Source of the DNA: Salipiger abyssi
Lineage (GTDB): Bacteria; Pseudomonadota; Alphaproteobacteria; Rhodobacterales; Rhodobacteraceae
Direction of reading: 5' to 3'
DNA: 64,000 nucleotides
NCBI RefSeq assembly: GCF_001975705.1
Contig: NZ_CP015093.1
Span: forward strand, 3,294,501-3,358,500
Positions 8,244-17,727 of this stretch are shown here, one piece after another. The position numbers and the translations under genes are program-made. Under the pieces are notes generated by a model that was given only the letters and a program-made list of their open reading frames with translations, did no database searches and was not told where the DNA came from. Positions within the stretch are counted from its first letter, which is position 1. Every line of letters begins with the position of its first letter.

Positions 8244-8900
8244 TTGAGCGACACCGACAGTTTCATCGACGAAGTGACCGAAGAGGTCCGCCGCGACAGG
8301 CTTTTCGCGCTGCTCAAGCGTTATGGCTGGCTGGCGGTGCTGCTGGTTCTGGTGCTCGTGGGCGGCGCCGCCTGGCGCGAATATGCGGCGGCGCGCGACC
8401 GCGCGGCGGCGCAGGCGCTGGGCGACGAGATTCTCGCGGCGCTCGATGCCGACGAGGCGGCGGCGCGGGTCGATGCGCTGGCCGCGATCGACGCACCGAC
8501 ACCCGGCGCGCAGGCGGTTCTGGCGATGCTGACCGCCGCCGAGGCCGGTCGTGCGGATGAAAATGACGTTGCGGCACAGAGCCTCGAAGCTGTCGCCGCG
8601 AATGGCGATGTGCCCGAGATCTACCGCGAGATCGCCGGGTTCAAGGCGCTGAGTCGCCCCGACTCCGGGCTTTCTGTCGAGGAGCGCCGCGTCGGGCTCG
8701 AAGCCCTGGCGGTGCCGGGCAAGCCGCTGCGGCTGCTGGCCGAGGAACAGCTGGCGCTGATCGAGATCGAAGAGGGCGCGCGCGACGAGGCGGTGGCGCG
8801 GCTGCGGCGCATCATCGAGGATTCCGAAACCAGCACGGGCTTGCGCCAGCGTGCGTCTCAGTTGATTGTGTCGCTGGGCGGCACGCTCGAGGCCGGGTAA
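8244..8900 (+). CDS. YfgM-like membrane-anchored TPR protein
   Basis: A 218-residue protein with a cytoplasmic N-terminus (SDTDSFIDEVTEEVRRDRLF), one membrane helix (about residues 28-46) and an alpha-helical Ala-rich periplasmic part of the TPR_21/YfgM type. In enterobacteria YfgM associates with SecYEG and periplasmic chaperones. The order yfgM-bamB-der matches the E. coli arrangement, which supports the call. The start chosen is TTG at 8244 with GAGG 5 nt upstream. The frame is open to an ATG at 8088, but that leader lacks family features and would cross the TetR-like site, so it is unlikely. Confidence 0.8.
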   Translation: MSDTDSFIDEVTEEVRRDRLFALLKRYGWLAVLLVLVLVGGAAWREYAAARDRAAAQALGDEILAALDADEAAARVDALAAIDAPTPGAQAVLAMLTAAEAGRADENDVAAQSLEAVAANGDVPEIYREIAGFKALSRPDSGLSVEERRVGLEALAVPGKPLRLLAEEQLALIEIEEGARDEAVARLRRIIEDSETSTGLRQRASQLIVSLGGTLEAG

Positions 8901-8921
8901 ACCGGTGCAAAGACCGCAGGA

Positions 8922-10268
8922 ATGACGGGGGCAGGGCATTTGCGTATCACCACGATCACGGCGGGGCTGCTCGGGCTGACGATGCTGTCCGCCTGCGAGG
9001 AGCCGGAGATCATTCTCGCCGGCGAACGCTACGGCACGCGCGAGGTGCTGCAAACCGAAGCACCGACGGACGAGGCCGCGCCGGAAAACACCGCGCGCGC
9101 CATCGCGCTGCCGGCGGCAAGCCGCAACGCGGACTGGGCGCAGAGCCCGGTCTCGCCCTTTGCGCGGGTCGGCAACGCGGCGCTCGGCAATTCGCTGAAC
9201 CGGGTGTTTGCGGTGAATATCGGCGCGGGCGACAGCCGCCGCGAGCGGCTCAATGTCGATCCGGTGGTCGCCGGCGGCCGCATCTTCACCATGGATGCCG
9301 AGCATACGCTCAGCGCGGTCAGCTCCGCGGGCGAGATCCTCTGGCAGAAGAGCATGGTGCCCGAACGCGACGCGGCCAAGCAGGCGCAGGGCGGCGGGCT
9401 CGCCGCCGCCGATGGCCGGATCTATGTCGCCTCGGGCTTTGGCCGGCTGACGGCGCTCGACGCCGCCACCGGTCAGGAAATCTGGACACAGCGTCTCGGC
9501 GGCACCGCCACCGGCGCCCCGACCGTCTCGGGCGGGTTGGTCTACGTCACGTCTGATGACAGTCGCGGCTGGGCGATCGAGGCCGAGGATGGGCGCGTCC
9601 GCTGGCAGATCGAGGGCATCGAGGACATTCACAACGTGGCCGGCGCGCCGCCGCCGGCGCTGAGCGGAGACAAGGTGATCTTTGCCTTCGGCAGCGGCGC
9701 GGTGCAGGCGGCCTTCCGTCAGGGCGGGCTGCGGCTCTGGAGCGCCGATGTGGCGGGCACGCGCAACGGCACGGCGCTGGCGTCGATCAGCGATATCACC
9801 GGGGCGCCGGTGATCTCCGGCGAGCGGGTCTTTGTCGGCAACCATTCGGGCCGCGTCGTGGGCTTCAACCTCGGCAGCGGCGAGCGGCTCTGGACGGCGC
9901 GCATGGGCGCGCGCGGGCCGGTCTGGCCGGCGGGCGACTCGGTGTTCTTCGTCTCCGACGTGAACGCGCTGGTGCGGCTCGACGCCGCCACCGGCGAACA
10001 GATCTGGTCGGTGGACCTGCCGGGCTACGAGCCGGTGCGGCGTCCGCAGCGCAAGCGCGACAGCGCCTTTGCGCATCACGGGCCGGTTCTGGCCGGCGGG
10101 CGTCTGGTTCTGGCCTCCTCGGACGGGCTGCTGCGCAGCTTCAACCCGGAGAACGGCGCACTGCTCTCGGCGATCGAGATCCCGGGCGGTGCCACCACCG
10201 CGCCGGCGGTGGCGGGCGGCACGCTCTACGTGGTGACCAAGAAGGGCCAGCTCGTCGCCTATCGCTGA
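8922..10268 (+). CDS. bamB: Outer membrane assembly lipoprotein BamB-like
   Basis: A 448-residue protein with a lipoprotein signal ending in the lipobox LSAC (Cys about residue 25), then PQQ-type beta-propeller repeats recognisable as GRIYVASGFGRLTALDAATG, GRVRWQIEG and similar blades through to VTKKGQLVAYR at the C-terminus. BamB is the periplasmic propeller of the beta-barrel assembly machine. It lies between the YfgM-like gene and der, as in many proteobacteria. The ATG at 8922 has AGG only 1 nt before it. A TTG at 8940 would give a shorter signal peptide with the lipobox Cys at residue 19 and is a good alternative start. Confidence 0.88.
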   Translation: MTGAGHLRITTITAGLLGLTMLSACEEPEIILAGERYGTREVLQTEAPTDEAAPENTARAIALPAASRNADWAQSPVSPFARVGNAALGNSLNRVFAVNIGAGDSRRERLNVDPVVAGGRIFTMDAEHTLSAVSSAGEILWQKSMVPERDAAKQAQGGGLAAADGRIYVASGFGRLTALDAATGQEIWTQRLGGTATGAPTVSGGLVYVTSDDSRGWAIEAEDGRVRWQIEGIEDIHNVAGAPPPALSGDKVIFAFGSGAVQAAFRQGGLRLWSADVAGTRNGTALASISDITGAPVISGERVFVGNHSGRVVGFNLGSGERLWTARMGARGPVWPAGDSVFFVSDVNALVRLDAATGEQIWSVDLPGYEPVRRPQRKRDSAFAHHGPVLAGGRLVLASSDGLLRSFNPENGALLSAIEIPGGATTAPAVAGGTLYVVTKKGQLVAYR

Positions 10269-10349
10269 GGCGCGGGCGATGCGTTCACGCCCCTTTCGCC
10301 GTGGCGGCAAATGCGCTATCGGGGCGGCTTGTGATCAAGGACGCATGAG

Positions 10350-11813
10350 ATGAGCTTTTCCCTCGCCATTGTGGGCCGCCCGAATGTGGGCAAATCCACG
10401 CTGTTCAACCGGCTGGTCGGCAAGCGCCTGGCGCTGGTCGACGACCAGCCCGGCGTGACCCGCGACCTGCGCGAGGGCGTGGGCCGGCTGGGCGATCTTC
10501 GCTTCACGGTGATCGACACGGCGGGGCTGGAAGAGGCCACCGACGAGAGCCTTCAGGGCCGCATGCGCAAGCTCACCGAGCGCGCGGTGGACATGGCCGA
10601 TATCTGCCTCTTCATGATCGACGCGCGGGTGGGGGTCACCCCCACCGACGAGGTCTTTGCCGAGATCCTGCGCAAGCGCGCCAAACATGTGATCCTGGCG
10701 GCCAACAAGGCCGAGGGCGCTGCCGCCGATGCCGGCGTGCTGGAGGCCTATGCGCTGGGTCTGGGCGAGCCCTTGCGGCTTTCGGCGGAGCATGGCGAGG
10801 GCATGCCGGATCTCTACGGCACCTTGCAGCCGCTGGCCGATGCCTTTGCCGAGCGCGCTGCCGAGGAGGCGCCGGAGACGGATGTGAGCCTCGACGAAGA
10901 GGTCTCGGAAGAGGCCGATGAGGCGCTGCCCGAGATTACCGCCGCGAAGCCCTTGCAGATCGCCGTGGTGGGCCGGCCCAATGCCGGCAAGTCGACGCTG
11001 ATCAACAAGATCCTCGGCGAGGACCGCCTGCTGACCGGCCCCGAGGCGGGCATCACCCGCGACGCGATCTCGGTGCAGCTCGACTGGGACGGCACGCCGA
11101 TGCGGATCTTTGACACCGCCGGCATGCGCAAGCGCGCCAAGGTGCAGGAAAAGCTGGAGAAACTCTCGGTCTCCGACGGGCTGCGCGCGGTCAAGTTCGC
11201 CGAGGTCGTGGTGGTGCTGCTGGATGCGGCGATTCCCTTCGAGCAGCAGGATCTGCGCATCGCCGATCTCGCCGAGCGCGAGGGCCGTGCGGTCGTGGTC
11301 GCGGTGAACAAATGGGATGTGGAAGAGCACAAGCAGGAAAAGCTGCGCGATCTGAAAGAGGCCTTCGACCGGCTGCTGCCGCAGCTGCGCGGCGCGCCGC
11401 TGGTGACCGTCTCGGCGCGCACCGGGCGCGGGCTCGACCGGCTGCACGCGGCGGTTATCAAGGCCTGGGAGGTCTGGAACCGCCGCATCCCCACCGGCCA
11501 GCTCAACCGCTGGCTGGAAGGGATGATCTCCTCGCACCCGCCGCCCGCGCCGCAGGGCCGGCGGATCAAGCTGCGCTACATGACCCAGGCCAAGACCCGT
11601 CCGCCGGGCTTTGTGGTGATGTGCTCGCATCCCGACAAGATCCCCGAAAGCTACACGCGCTATCTGGTCAACGGTCTGCGCGAGGGCTTCGACATGCCGG
11701 GCACGCCGATCCGGCTCTATATGCGCGGGCAGGGCGACAAGAACCCCTATAAGGGCCGGCGCGAGAAGAACGCCGGCGCGCTGAAGAAGCATCTGGGCCG
11801 GCGCAAGGACTGA
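10350..11813 (+). CDS. der: Ribosome biogenesis GTPase Der
   Basis: A 487-residue protein with two tandem GTPase domains. G1 motifs are GRPNVGKST (about residues 8-16) and GRPNAGKST (about 209-217). DTAG occurs in both domains, and the NKxD-type motifs are NKAE and NKWD. A C-terminal KH-like domain contains [22 protein letters not shown]. The first domain's NKAE replaces the usual NKVD/NKAD, a conservative change. An acidic linker ([20 protein letters not shown]) joins the domains. Der acts in 50S subunit maturation. It ends the yfgM-bamB-der cluster and is followed at once by a short GC hairpin. Confidence 0.97.
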   Translation: MSFSLAIVGRPNVGKSTLFNRLVGKRLALVDDQPGVTRDLREGVGRLGDLRFTVIDTAGLEEATDESLQGRMRKLTERAVDMADICLFMIDARVGVTPTDEVFAEILRKRAKHVILAANKAEGAAADAGVLEAYALGLGEPLRLSAEHGEGMPDLYGTLQPLADAFAERAAEEAPETDVSLDEEVSEEADEALPEITAAKPLQIAVVGRPNAGKSTLINKILGEDRLLTGPEAGITRDAISVQLDWDGTPMRIFDTAGMRKRAKVQEKLEKLSVSDGLRAVKFAEVVVVLLDAAIPFEQQDLRIADLAEREGRAVVVAVNKWDVEEHKQEKLRDLKEAFDRLLPQLRGAPLVTVSARTGRGLDRLHAAVIKAWEVWNRRIPTGQLNRWLEGMISSHPPPAPQGRRIKLRYMTQAKTRPPGFVVMCSHPDKIPESYTRYLVNGLREGFDMPGTPIRLYMRGQGDKNPYKGRREKNAGALKKHLGRRKD

Positions 11814-11815
11814 GC

Positions 11816-11837
11816 GGGGCGCATAGCGCCCCCTTCT
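11816..11837 (+). terminator. Probable terminator hairpin after der
   Basis: GGGGCGC-ATA-GCGCCCC followed by CTTCT starts 2 nt after the der stop. The stem is strong but the T tract is weak, so this is a moderate terminator call. Confidence 0.45.
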
Positions 11838-11933
11838 GCGTGGGGCGCAGGGGAAGCCGGGCCAAATGTAAGGGTTCAGGTACAAAAATCAGTGCGCTTT
11901 GACTGTCACCCTCCGCCAGAGCGCGACCGCTGG

Positions 11934-11981
11934 GGCCCCGGATCGGGTCCGGGGCGGGTAGGGTGGGCAATTCTGCCCACC
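11934..11981. repeat. Composite intergenic repeat (CCCCGG element joined to TGGGCA element)
   Basis: GGCCCCGGATCGGGTCCGGG begins a palindrome (11934-11954) that runs directly into GTAGGGTGGGCA...TGCCCACC (11958-11981). Both halves recur elsewhere, and the same composite order is seen at 32526-32592. It lies between convergent genes, like several other copies. Confidence 0.8.
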
Positions 11982-12006
11982 GCAACCTGTACCAATCGGA
12001 AACGTT

Positions 12007-12962
12007 TTATGCCCGCCGCAGCCAGCGATGGGCAAAGCCCAGCTTGTCGCGCACCCCCTGCGCCAGAACGAACGGGTAGAGATCCGGCAGGTCCAGCGCC
12101 CGGTTCACATGGTTCATCGCGATCGACAGATCCACCGCCAGCGTGATCTCGGCCTCGGTGTCGCTCTCGGCATAGGCGTCGTAACCGGGGGCGGGCCGCC
12201 CGGAACGGCCAGGCCCGCCGCCGCCGCGCTGTCGAGCAGATCCACCAGATGCAGCAGATGCGCGATGCTCTCGGCCCAGTCCTCATGCGGATGCGCCGTG
12301 GCATAGCTGGTGACATGGTCATAGCCCGCAGGCTGCGGTTCGGCGTAATGCGCCTCAAGCGCGGCGCCGTAATCCTGTCGCTCGTCGCCGAAGAGCGACC
12401 GAAATGCCTCTAGAAAGCCGGGCTCGGCGCTCAGCCGCAGGAACAGGTAATGCGCGATCTCGTGGCGCATATGGCCCAGCATCGTGCGGTAGAGTTCGCC
12501 GAACTGCTCCTGCCGCAGCGCCAGCACCGCGTCGCTGGCCTCGGTCACATTGATGGTGATGATGCCGTTCGCATGCCCCATCACGATCTCTTTAGGCCCG
12601 ACGGCGGTGTTCTCGGACAGCAGCCGGAACACCGGCCGCCCGCCGGGATCGGCCTCGGTGAACCAGCCCCATCGCGCGAGATTGGCCAGCATCCAGCGCT
12701 TGGCGCGTTCGGAGATCTCCCAGAGCGGCCGGTTCTCCGCCTCGCGCAGATCCGGCAGCGTCTCGGTCATCGCGCAGGAGCGGCAGAGCCCGCCGGCCTC
12801 GGCCTGCCAGTTGCAGCCGATGATCTCGCGATTCGCGCAGACCTCCGCCGCAGGCTGCATGAGCTGGCGCTCCGGATCGAAACTGACCTGCTGTCCGCAG
12901 GTGCAGCCGGTATTGTGAAAGTAGAGCGGCGCCCCGCAATTGGGGCACTGAAAGATCTGCAT
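12007..12962 (-). pseudogene. Zinc-binding metallopeptidase (DUF2248-type), frameshifted
   Basis: From ATG at 12962 the protein starts with a zinc ribbon (MQIFQCPNCGAPL ... CTCG), has further Cys pairs near residues 50-65, and carries the catalytic motif HEIAH (MRHEIAHYLF) in a helical domain, as in the putative zinc-binding metallopeptidase family. After LDSAAAAGL, near base 12210, the frame runs into unrelated Pro/Arg-rich sequence. The expected C-terminus continues in another frame as PAPGYDAYAESDTEAE through DLPDLYPFVLAQGVRDKLGF to a stop at 12007. The span of 956 nt is not a multiple of three, so a net indel of one or two bases lies at about 12190-12215 in a C/G-rich run. This is either a real inactivation or a sequencing error. 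Confidence 0.8.
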
Positions 12963-13092
12963 GGTAAGCGGTCCTGGCTGGGGGCGTCGCGAAGACAACC
13001 GGCAGGGGGCCGCCCGGGTTCCGGGCGGTGGCCTCACCGGGCAAGGATGACCGAAAGCGCCGGCGCCGCAAGCCCGGAAACCGCCCGGGCGA

Positions 13093-13794
13093 CTATTCCG
13101 TATCGGTGCCGCGCAGCGCCAGGATGGCGAAGATCCCGATCAGCGCCAGCCCCGCCACGGCGATATTGAGCGGCGAGGAATTGGCCACGATCACAGCGAT
13201 CAGCGCCCAGATCACCGTGATTCCGTAAAGCGGCGCCCGGTGCAGCCGGTATTGCATCACCAGCGCGATGGTGAGCGCGATGACCAGCGCCACCAGCGCG
13301 GCGGTGGTCTCGGGCAGCCAGCCATAGCCCGCCAGCAGCAGCCCGACCGAGACCGGTGCCGCCGCGGTCAGCCAGCCCGAATAGATCGCCAGCGGCGAGA
13401 TCTGCAACCAGCGGTCCATGTCGCCGGTGCGGAACAGCGCCAGCAGCGCGGCGGTCAGCATCACCCAGATCATCGCCGTGGCGGCGAGCGGCGAGACCTG
13501 CGCCACCGGCAGCCAGACCACGCCGATGCCGAGGCTCAGCAGCAGCGCCGGGCGGTGGCTCTGCCAGTCGGGGTCTTCGGCGCGGCGCAGCAGGCCGAAG
13601 CCGGTGCCCGCCACGAGCCAGAGATAGATCAGCCCCCAGATCGCGAAGGCATAGCCCGCCGGCTGCACCGGCGGCTCGTCCTGCGGCACCGGGAAGGCAT
13701 GGGGCGCGAAGCCGCCGAAGCCGGGCCACAGCACCGGCCCGGCGGCAAATGCCACCGCTGCCAGGAATACCGCTGCCGCCCAGAGCTTGTTCAT
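13093..13794 (-). CDS. TspO/MBR-like multi-pass membrane protein
   Basis: A 233-residue, very hydrophobic protein with about seven predicted membrane helices. It has an aromatic-rich early loop (QPAGYAFAIWGLIYLWLV, residues about 48-66) similar to tryptophan-rich sensory (TspO-related) proteins. ATG at 13794 is chosen, giving a helix immediately after the start; an upstream in-frame ATG at 13845 would overlap serS. It starts 2 nt after the serS stop, so it is probably cotranscribed with it. Ligand and role are unknown. It is longer than classical 160-residue TspO, so it belongs to the larger relatives. Confidence 0.7.
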   Translation of the reverse strand: MNKLWAAAVFLAAVAFAAGPVLWPGFGGFAPHAFPVPQDEPPVQPAGYAFAIWGLIYLWLVAGTGFGLLRRAEDPDWQSHRPALLLSLGIGVVWLPVAQVSPLAATAMIWVMLTAALLALFRTGDMDRWLQISPLAIYSGWLTAAAPVSVGLLLAGYGWLPETTAALVALVIALTIALVMQYRLHRAPLYGITVIWALIAVIVANSSPLNIAVAGLALIGIFAILALRGTDTE

Positions 13795-13796
13795 GA

Positions 13797-15089
13797 TCAG
13801 ACCAGATCTCCATCCGCCGTGAGCGTGGTCTTGCCGCGCAGCCACGGATGCAACGCCTCGGGCAGCTTGACCGAGCCATCCGCCTGCTGGCCGTTCTCCA
13901 GCACCGCGATCAGGCAGCGACCGACGGCCAGACCCGAGCCGTTTAGCGTATGCACATAATCCGGCTTGCCACCGGCGCCCGGCTTGAACCGCGCGTTCAT
14001 CCGCCGCGCCTGGAAATCGCCGCAGACCGAGACCGAGGAGATCTCGCGATAGGTGTTCTGTCCGGGCAGCCAGACCTCGATATCATGCGTCCGCCGCGCG
14101 CCGAAGCCCATGTCGCCGGTGCAGAGCACCACGGTGCGATAGGGCAGGCCCAGCCGTTCGAGAATGCCCTGCGCGCAACCGGTCATCCGGTCGAGCTCTT
14201 CGCGGGAGTTTTCCGGATGCGTGACCGAGACCATCTCGACCTTCTCGAACTGGTGCTGACGCAGCATGCCTGCGGTGTCGCGCCCCGCAGAGCCCGCCTC
14301 CGAGCGGAAGCACTGCGTATGCGCCACATAGCGGCGCGGCAGGTAATCTTCGTCCACGGTCAGCCCGTTGACGATATTGGTCAGCGTCACCTCGGCGGTG
14401 GGCACCAGCCACCAGCCCTCGCGGGTCTGATAGCTGTCCTCGCCGAATTTCGGCAACTGGCCGGTGCCATACATCATCTCTTCGCGCACCAGCACCGGGG
14501 TCCACGTCTCGGTGAGCCCGTTCTCCTCGGTATGGGTGTCGAGCATGAACTGCGCCAGCGCCCGGTGAATGCGCGCCACGGCGCCCGAGAGCACCACGAA
14601 GCGCGCGCCGGAGAGCTTGGCGGCGGTTTCGAAATCCATGCCCTTCTGCACGCCCTCGAGCTGGTAATGCTCCTTGGGGGCGAAATCATAGGCCGCCGGC
14701 GTGCCCCAGCGGCGGATTTCGACATTGTCGTCCTCGTCCGCGCCCTCGGGCACATCGTCATAGGGCAGGTTCGGCACGCCCATCAGCAGATCGGTGAGCT
14801 GGCTGTCGAGCTCCTTGGCCTTGGCCTGCATCTCCGCCACCTCGGCCTTTTTCGCCGAGACCAGCGCGCGCAGCCGTTCGAACTCCGCCTCGTCGCCGGA
14901 GGCCTTGGCCTTGCCGACCTCCTTGGACGCCCTGTTCTGCTCGGCCTGCGCGGTTTCGGCGGCGTGGATCGCGGCGCGGCGTTCCTCGTCCATGGCCAGG
15001 ACCGAGGCCGATTGCGACTCCAGCCCGCGGCGAGACAGCGCCGCATCCCATGCGGCGGGGTTTTCTCGGATGGCGCGGATGTCGTGCAT
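13797..15089 (-). CDS. serS: Seryl-tRNA synthetase
   Basis: A 430-residue class II aminoacyl-tRNA synthetase that charges tRNA-Ser (and tRNA-Sec where present). The N-terminal half of the first 110 residues forms the long antiparallel coiled-coil tRNA-binding arm, with many Glu/Ala/Lys residues between about 30 and 105. Motif 2 appears as [22 protein letters not shown] (about residues 262-283), and motif 3 as [18 protein letters not shown] near residue 385. Its length is normal for the family. It is followed 2 nt later by the TspO-like gene. Confidence 0.97.
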   Translation of the reverse strand: MHDIRAIRENPAAWDAALSRRGLESQSASVLAMDEERRAAIHAAETAQAEQNRASKEVGKAKASGDEAEFERLRALVSAKKAEVAEMQAKAKELDSQLTDLLMGVPNLPYDDVPEGADEDDNVEIRRWGTPAAYDFAPKEHYQLEGVQKGMDFETAAKLSGARFVVLSGAVARIHRALAQFMLDTHTEENGLTETWTPVLVREEMMYGTGQLPKFGEDSYQTREGWWLVPTAEVTLTNIVNGLTVDEDYLPRRYVAHTQCFRSEAGSAGRDTAGMLRQHQFEKVEMVSVTHPENSREELDRMTGCAQGILERLGLPYRTVVLCTGDMGFGARRTHDIEVWLPGQNTYREISSVSVCGDFQARRMNARFKPGAGGKPDYVHTLNGSGLAVGRCLIAVLENGQQADGSVKLPEALHPWLRGKTTLTADGDLV

Positions 15090-15138
15090 CGTCCCTTGTC
15101 CTTCTTTGGGTGCGAGTCGCGGCGGTTATGCCCTCTTT

Positions 15139-15822
15139 TTAATCCGAGGTGTAGGGGGCGCCCCGCAGCAGCCGCGCGCGAACCCATTCATCCACCGGCA
15201 CCGCCAGCGTATCGCCTTGCGCATAGGCAGTGACCACCGCTGTCACCTCCCATGCGCCCGGCCCGCCGCTCAGCACCGGCCCGCCGGAATTGCCGGGCCG
15301 CACCGGGCAGGCGATGCGCAGGAGCGCGTGGTCCTTGTGACCCTTGCAGTCGAACCGGCCCGAAAGCCGGTGCGGCCGGTGATCGTGATAGCCGATCAGC
15401 GCGAAGGGCGGGGCGAAACCGCTGCCGATGGGCAGCGGCGCGATGTCGAGCGGCTGGGCCAGAGTGACCAGCGCCAGATCGTGCTCGATATCGAGATGCA
15501 GGTTGTCATAGGCCCTGGGGTGCAGCTCATACCCCGCGACGGCGCTCTCCCCGGCATAATCGCCGCCGAGCCAGCCCGCGACGAAATGCAGGTTCTCCGC
15601 CCGCTCGGGCGTGCCGCCGGGGCCGGCGAGACAATGCGCGGCGGTCAGCACGGTATCGGGCGCGATCAGCGCCCCGGAACACATGCCGCGCCGGTTGTAG
15701 CCCTTGGTGTTGAGCCGGCCCACGGCCTGCCACTGAGAGTGGTCTGCAAGGGGCAGGGCGGGCAGATCCTGCGCGGTGGCTGGGGTGGCGAGGAGGAGGC
15801 AGAGCAGCGCGGCGCGGATCAT
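15139..15822 (-). CDS. Secreted trypsin-like serine protease
   Basis: A 227-residue protein with a signal peptide (MIRAALLCLLLATPATAQ) and the chymotrypsin triad: His in LTAAHC, Asp in DIEHDLALV, and Ser in RPGNSGGPV. Cys residues flanking His and near the S1 pocket (CKGHKD, RIACPV) could form the usual disulfides. It should act in the periplasm or outside the cell. The ATG at 15822 overlaps the stop of the upstream pentapeptide-repeat gene by 4 nt (ATGA), which indicates translational coupling and perhaps a shared function. Substrate unknown. Confidence 0.9.
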   Translation of the reverse strand: MIRAALLCLLLATPATAQDLPALPLADHSQWQAVGRLNTKGYNRRGMCSGALIAPDTVLTAAHCLAGPGGTPERAENLHFVAGWLGGDYAGESAVAGYELHPRAYDNLHLDIEHDLALVTLAQPLDIAPLPIGSGFAPPFALIGYHDHRPHRLSGRFDCKGHKDHALLRIACPVRPGNSGGPVLSGGPGAWEVTAVVTAYAQGDTLAVPVDEWVRARLLRGAPYTSD

Positions 15823-17381
15823 TGCGGGTTGTCGGGGTCCATGCCCATCTCTTCGCGCATCCATTTGTGCCAGGCGGTTTCGAAGTCGCTCCAGTTGAGC
15901 TCTTCGTCTTTCCAGTGCCGGGGACGGCGCTCGCCCTCCGGCAGTTGCACGGTGCCATCGGCAAAGATCTCCTGCCAGAACGGCTGCAATTTTGCTATGG
16001 TGGTATCATCCACCGATCTCAGCGCAGCCCCTCGGAGAGTAGCGGCGCTGAGATTGGTGCGATCGTCCATCTTCGCCTCGCTGAGGATCGCCCCCTGCAT
16101 CTGCGCCGCGCCGAGGTACGCCCCCTGCATCTGCGCCCAGCTAAGGTCCGCCCCCTGCATCTGCGCGTCGAAGAGGTTCGCGTTTCGCAAATCTCGCGAA
16201 GCCAGATCCCGCGATTTCAGGTTAATCAGATGCGCGTGCCAATAGCGCTCCCACTCGGATTCGAAGCTCCGGGCGCGTTCGGACAGCCGCGTTTGGCAGT
16301 CTTCTTCCGACGCGTCCGTACCGAATATTTCAGCGCAATACCTTGTTCGCTGCGCTTGCGCAGTCTTGTCGAGGTCGATTTCAGATTGCACGAGGGTTTC
16401 GCAAATCGGGCTTGGGACGCCGCGCTGTTCGCACCAGCGCCAGCGGTATGCCTCGTGTGCTTCGTTGAAGCCAAGCCAGCCCTCCGGCACATAGGACAGA
16501 TCGACGCCAGAAAGCTGTGCCGGTGCAAGCGCGACGAGCGGGTGGCCCGGAATGTCATCGCTTATGGGGTGATTGTAGGCGAATGCGTCTTCTTCCTCCA
16601 GCCCGTCGTGTGCGGCCAAGGCTTCTGCGTCCAGCCGGGCATAGATTGTCCGGGCATAGGTGCTTGCGGGTTCGGCAGCGCGGAACCAGCCAAGTAGGCA
16701 GATTGTCACGAAAACGAGCGTGATCGCGGATCGCCATGCAATGCGAAGCGCCTTTGGCTCCTTTGCCTGCCAGTCGGGGCCTCGCTTGCCGTTCAGACGG
16801 CGCATCTGCCGCCAGCTCGCTTGGGCCATGTAGAGCGCTAGCAGAAGGCTCGCCCCGCATGCCCCGAGGGTCAGCCACGGGTCGTGCTTGGGCATGGAGC
16901 GCCACCAGAACCAGCCAAGCACGATGAGCGGTGCGGCGTAGGCCAGAAAGAAGCTGACAACCCAGACCAGCCAGCGCGCAGGACGGCGGCGCAGGGCGCC
17001 TTTGCGACTCATCAGCGCGTAATCTGTGATAAGCCAAGGCAGGACATGTTCGCCCAATGTCCGGATCCGGGGTTCCTTGAGCGCGTCGAACAGGGCCTCC
17101 CACAGTTTTAGTAGCTGGAGGTGGAAATAGATGAACAGCGCTGCTCCAAGAACGGGGGCGACATAGAAGAAGGTTTGGGTGGGGACCGAAACGTTGACGA
17201 GCGGCAGTTGGGTTTCGCGTTCGACAATGAAGAAATCCGCGTCCTGCACGCCGACGAGAGTCACGCCGACGAAAGCCATATAAGACAGCAGACCGAACCA
17301 GTTTGCTTTTGCGCCTCTGGTCAACACGTCCACCCGGTCGATCAGGGGCTGAAGGTTGGTTGGCAGTCCTGCCATTCTCAT
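15819..17381 (-). CDS. Multi-pass membrane protein with C-terminal pentapeptide repeats
   Basis: A 520-residue protein. Five hydrophobic segments are visible (about residues 28-47, 69-88, 137-160, 167-187 and 212-232), and a charged soluble region with several Cys follows. Residues about 393-450 are pentapeptide repeats (LRNANLFDAQMQGADLSWAQ and following), enough for only about three turns of a right-handed beta-helix. The C-terminus is acidic and Trp-rich. The DNA is visibly poorer in GC than its neighbours, which suggests acquisition. The protease start overlaps its stop by 4 nt. Related membrane pentapeptide proteins exist, but I know of no established function. Confidence 0.85.
   Translation of the reverse strand: MRMAGLPTNLQPLIDRVDVLTRGAKANWFGLLSYMAFVGVTLVGVQDADFFIVERETQLPLVNVSVPTQTFFYVAPVLGAALFIYFHLQLLKLWEALFDALKEPRIRTLGEHVLPWLITDYALMSRKGALRRRPARWLVWVVSFFLAYAAPLIVLGWFWWRSMPKHDPWLTLGACGASLLLALYMAQASWRQMRRLNGKRGPDWQAKEPKALRIAWRSAITLVFVTICLLGWFRAAEPASTYARTIYARLDAEALAAHDGLEEEDAFAYNHPISDDIPGHPLVALAPAQLSGVDLSYVPEGWLGFNEAHEAYRWRWCEQRGVPSPICETLVQSEIDLDKTAQAQRTRYCAEIFGTDASEEDCQTRLSERARSFESEWERYWHAHLINLKSRDLASRDLRNANLFDAQMQGADLSWAQMQGAYLGAAQMQGAILSEAKMDDRTNLSAATLRGAALRSVDDTTIAKLQPFWQEIFADGTVQLPEGERRPRHWKDEELNWSDFETAWHKWMREEMGMDPDNPQ
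16090..16166 (-). repeat. Three 30-bp repeats encoding AQMQGA units
   Basis: GCCCCCTGCATCTGCGC recurs exactly at 16090, 16120 and 16150, a 30-bp period within the pentapeptide-repeat gene. Each unit encodes AQMQGA plus four variable residues (two pentapeptides). Near-identical DNA suggests recent expansion or gene conversion. Confidence 0.85.
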
Positions 17382-17492
17382 TCACCTCGTCAAATCATGA
17401 CCGTTTTGCAGACGTCATATACAGAAACGCCGGCCCGGCCCCTCGTTACCGGGGCGAGCCTAGCCTGTCTCGGCCCGGTTGGAAAAGAGCCT

Positions 17493-17593
17493 CCCGCCCC
17501 GGGCTTGATCCGGGGCCTCATGGCCGACGCCGAGGCCCCGGGTCGAGCCCGGGGCGGGTGTGCGGGGGAGGGGCCGGATCGCGTCCGGGGCGG
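17493..17593. repeat. Cluster of three CCCCGG/CCGGGG intergenic elements
   Basis: The 346-bp gap between the pentapeptide-repeat gene and yajC has no credible gene. It holds one inverted copy (CCCCGGGCTTGATCCGGGG, 17497-17515), one direct copy (CCCCGGGTCGAGCCCGGGG, 17536-17554) and a third, partial copy (GGCCGGATCGCGTCCGGGG, about 17572-17590). The first two face each other, like paired REP units. Confidence 0.8.
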
Positions 17594-17727
17594 GACAGGC
17601 GGGGCGCGTCAGGCAGGCTTGCGTGAGCGGGGCCTCAGCCGCCTTGCATCCGCTACCGTTCGCACATAGGTTCCGCGCGACTTGCAAGGGGGGCCTCCCC
17701 CGCCACCATCCAACGAGGAGCCCGCCC

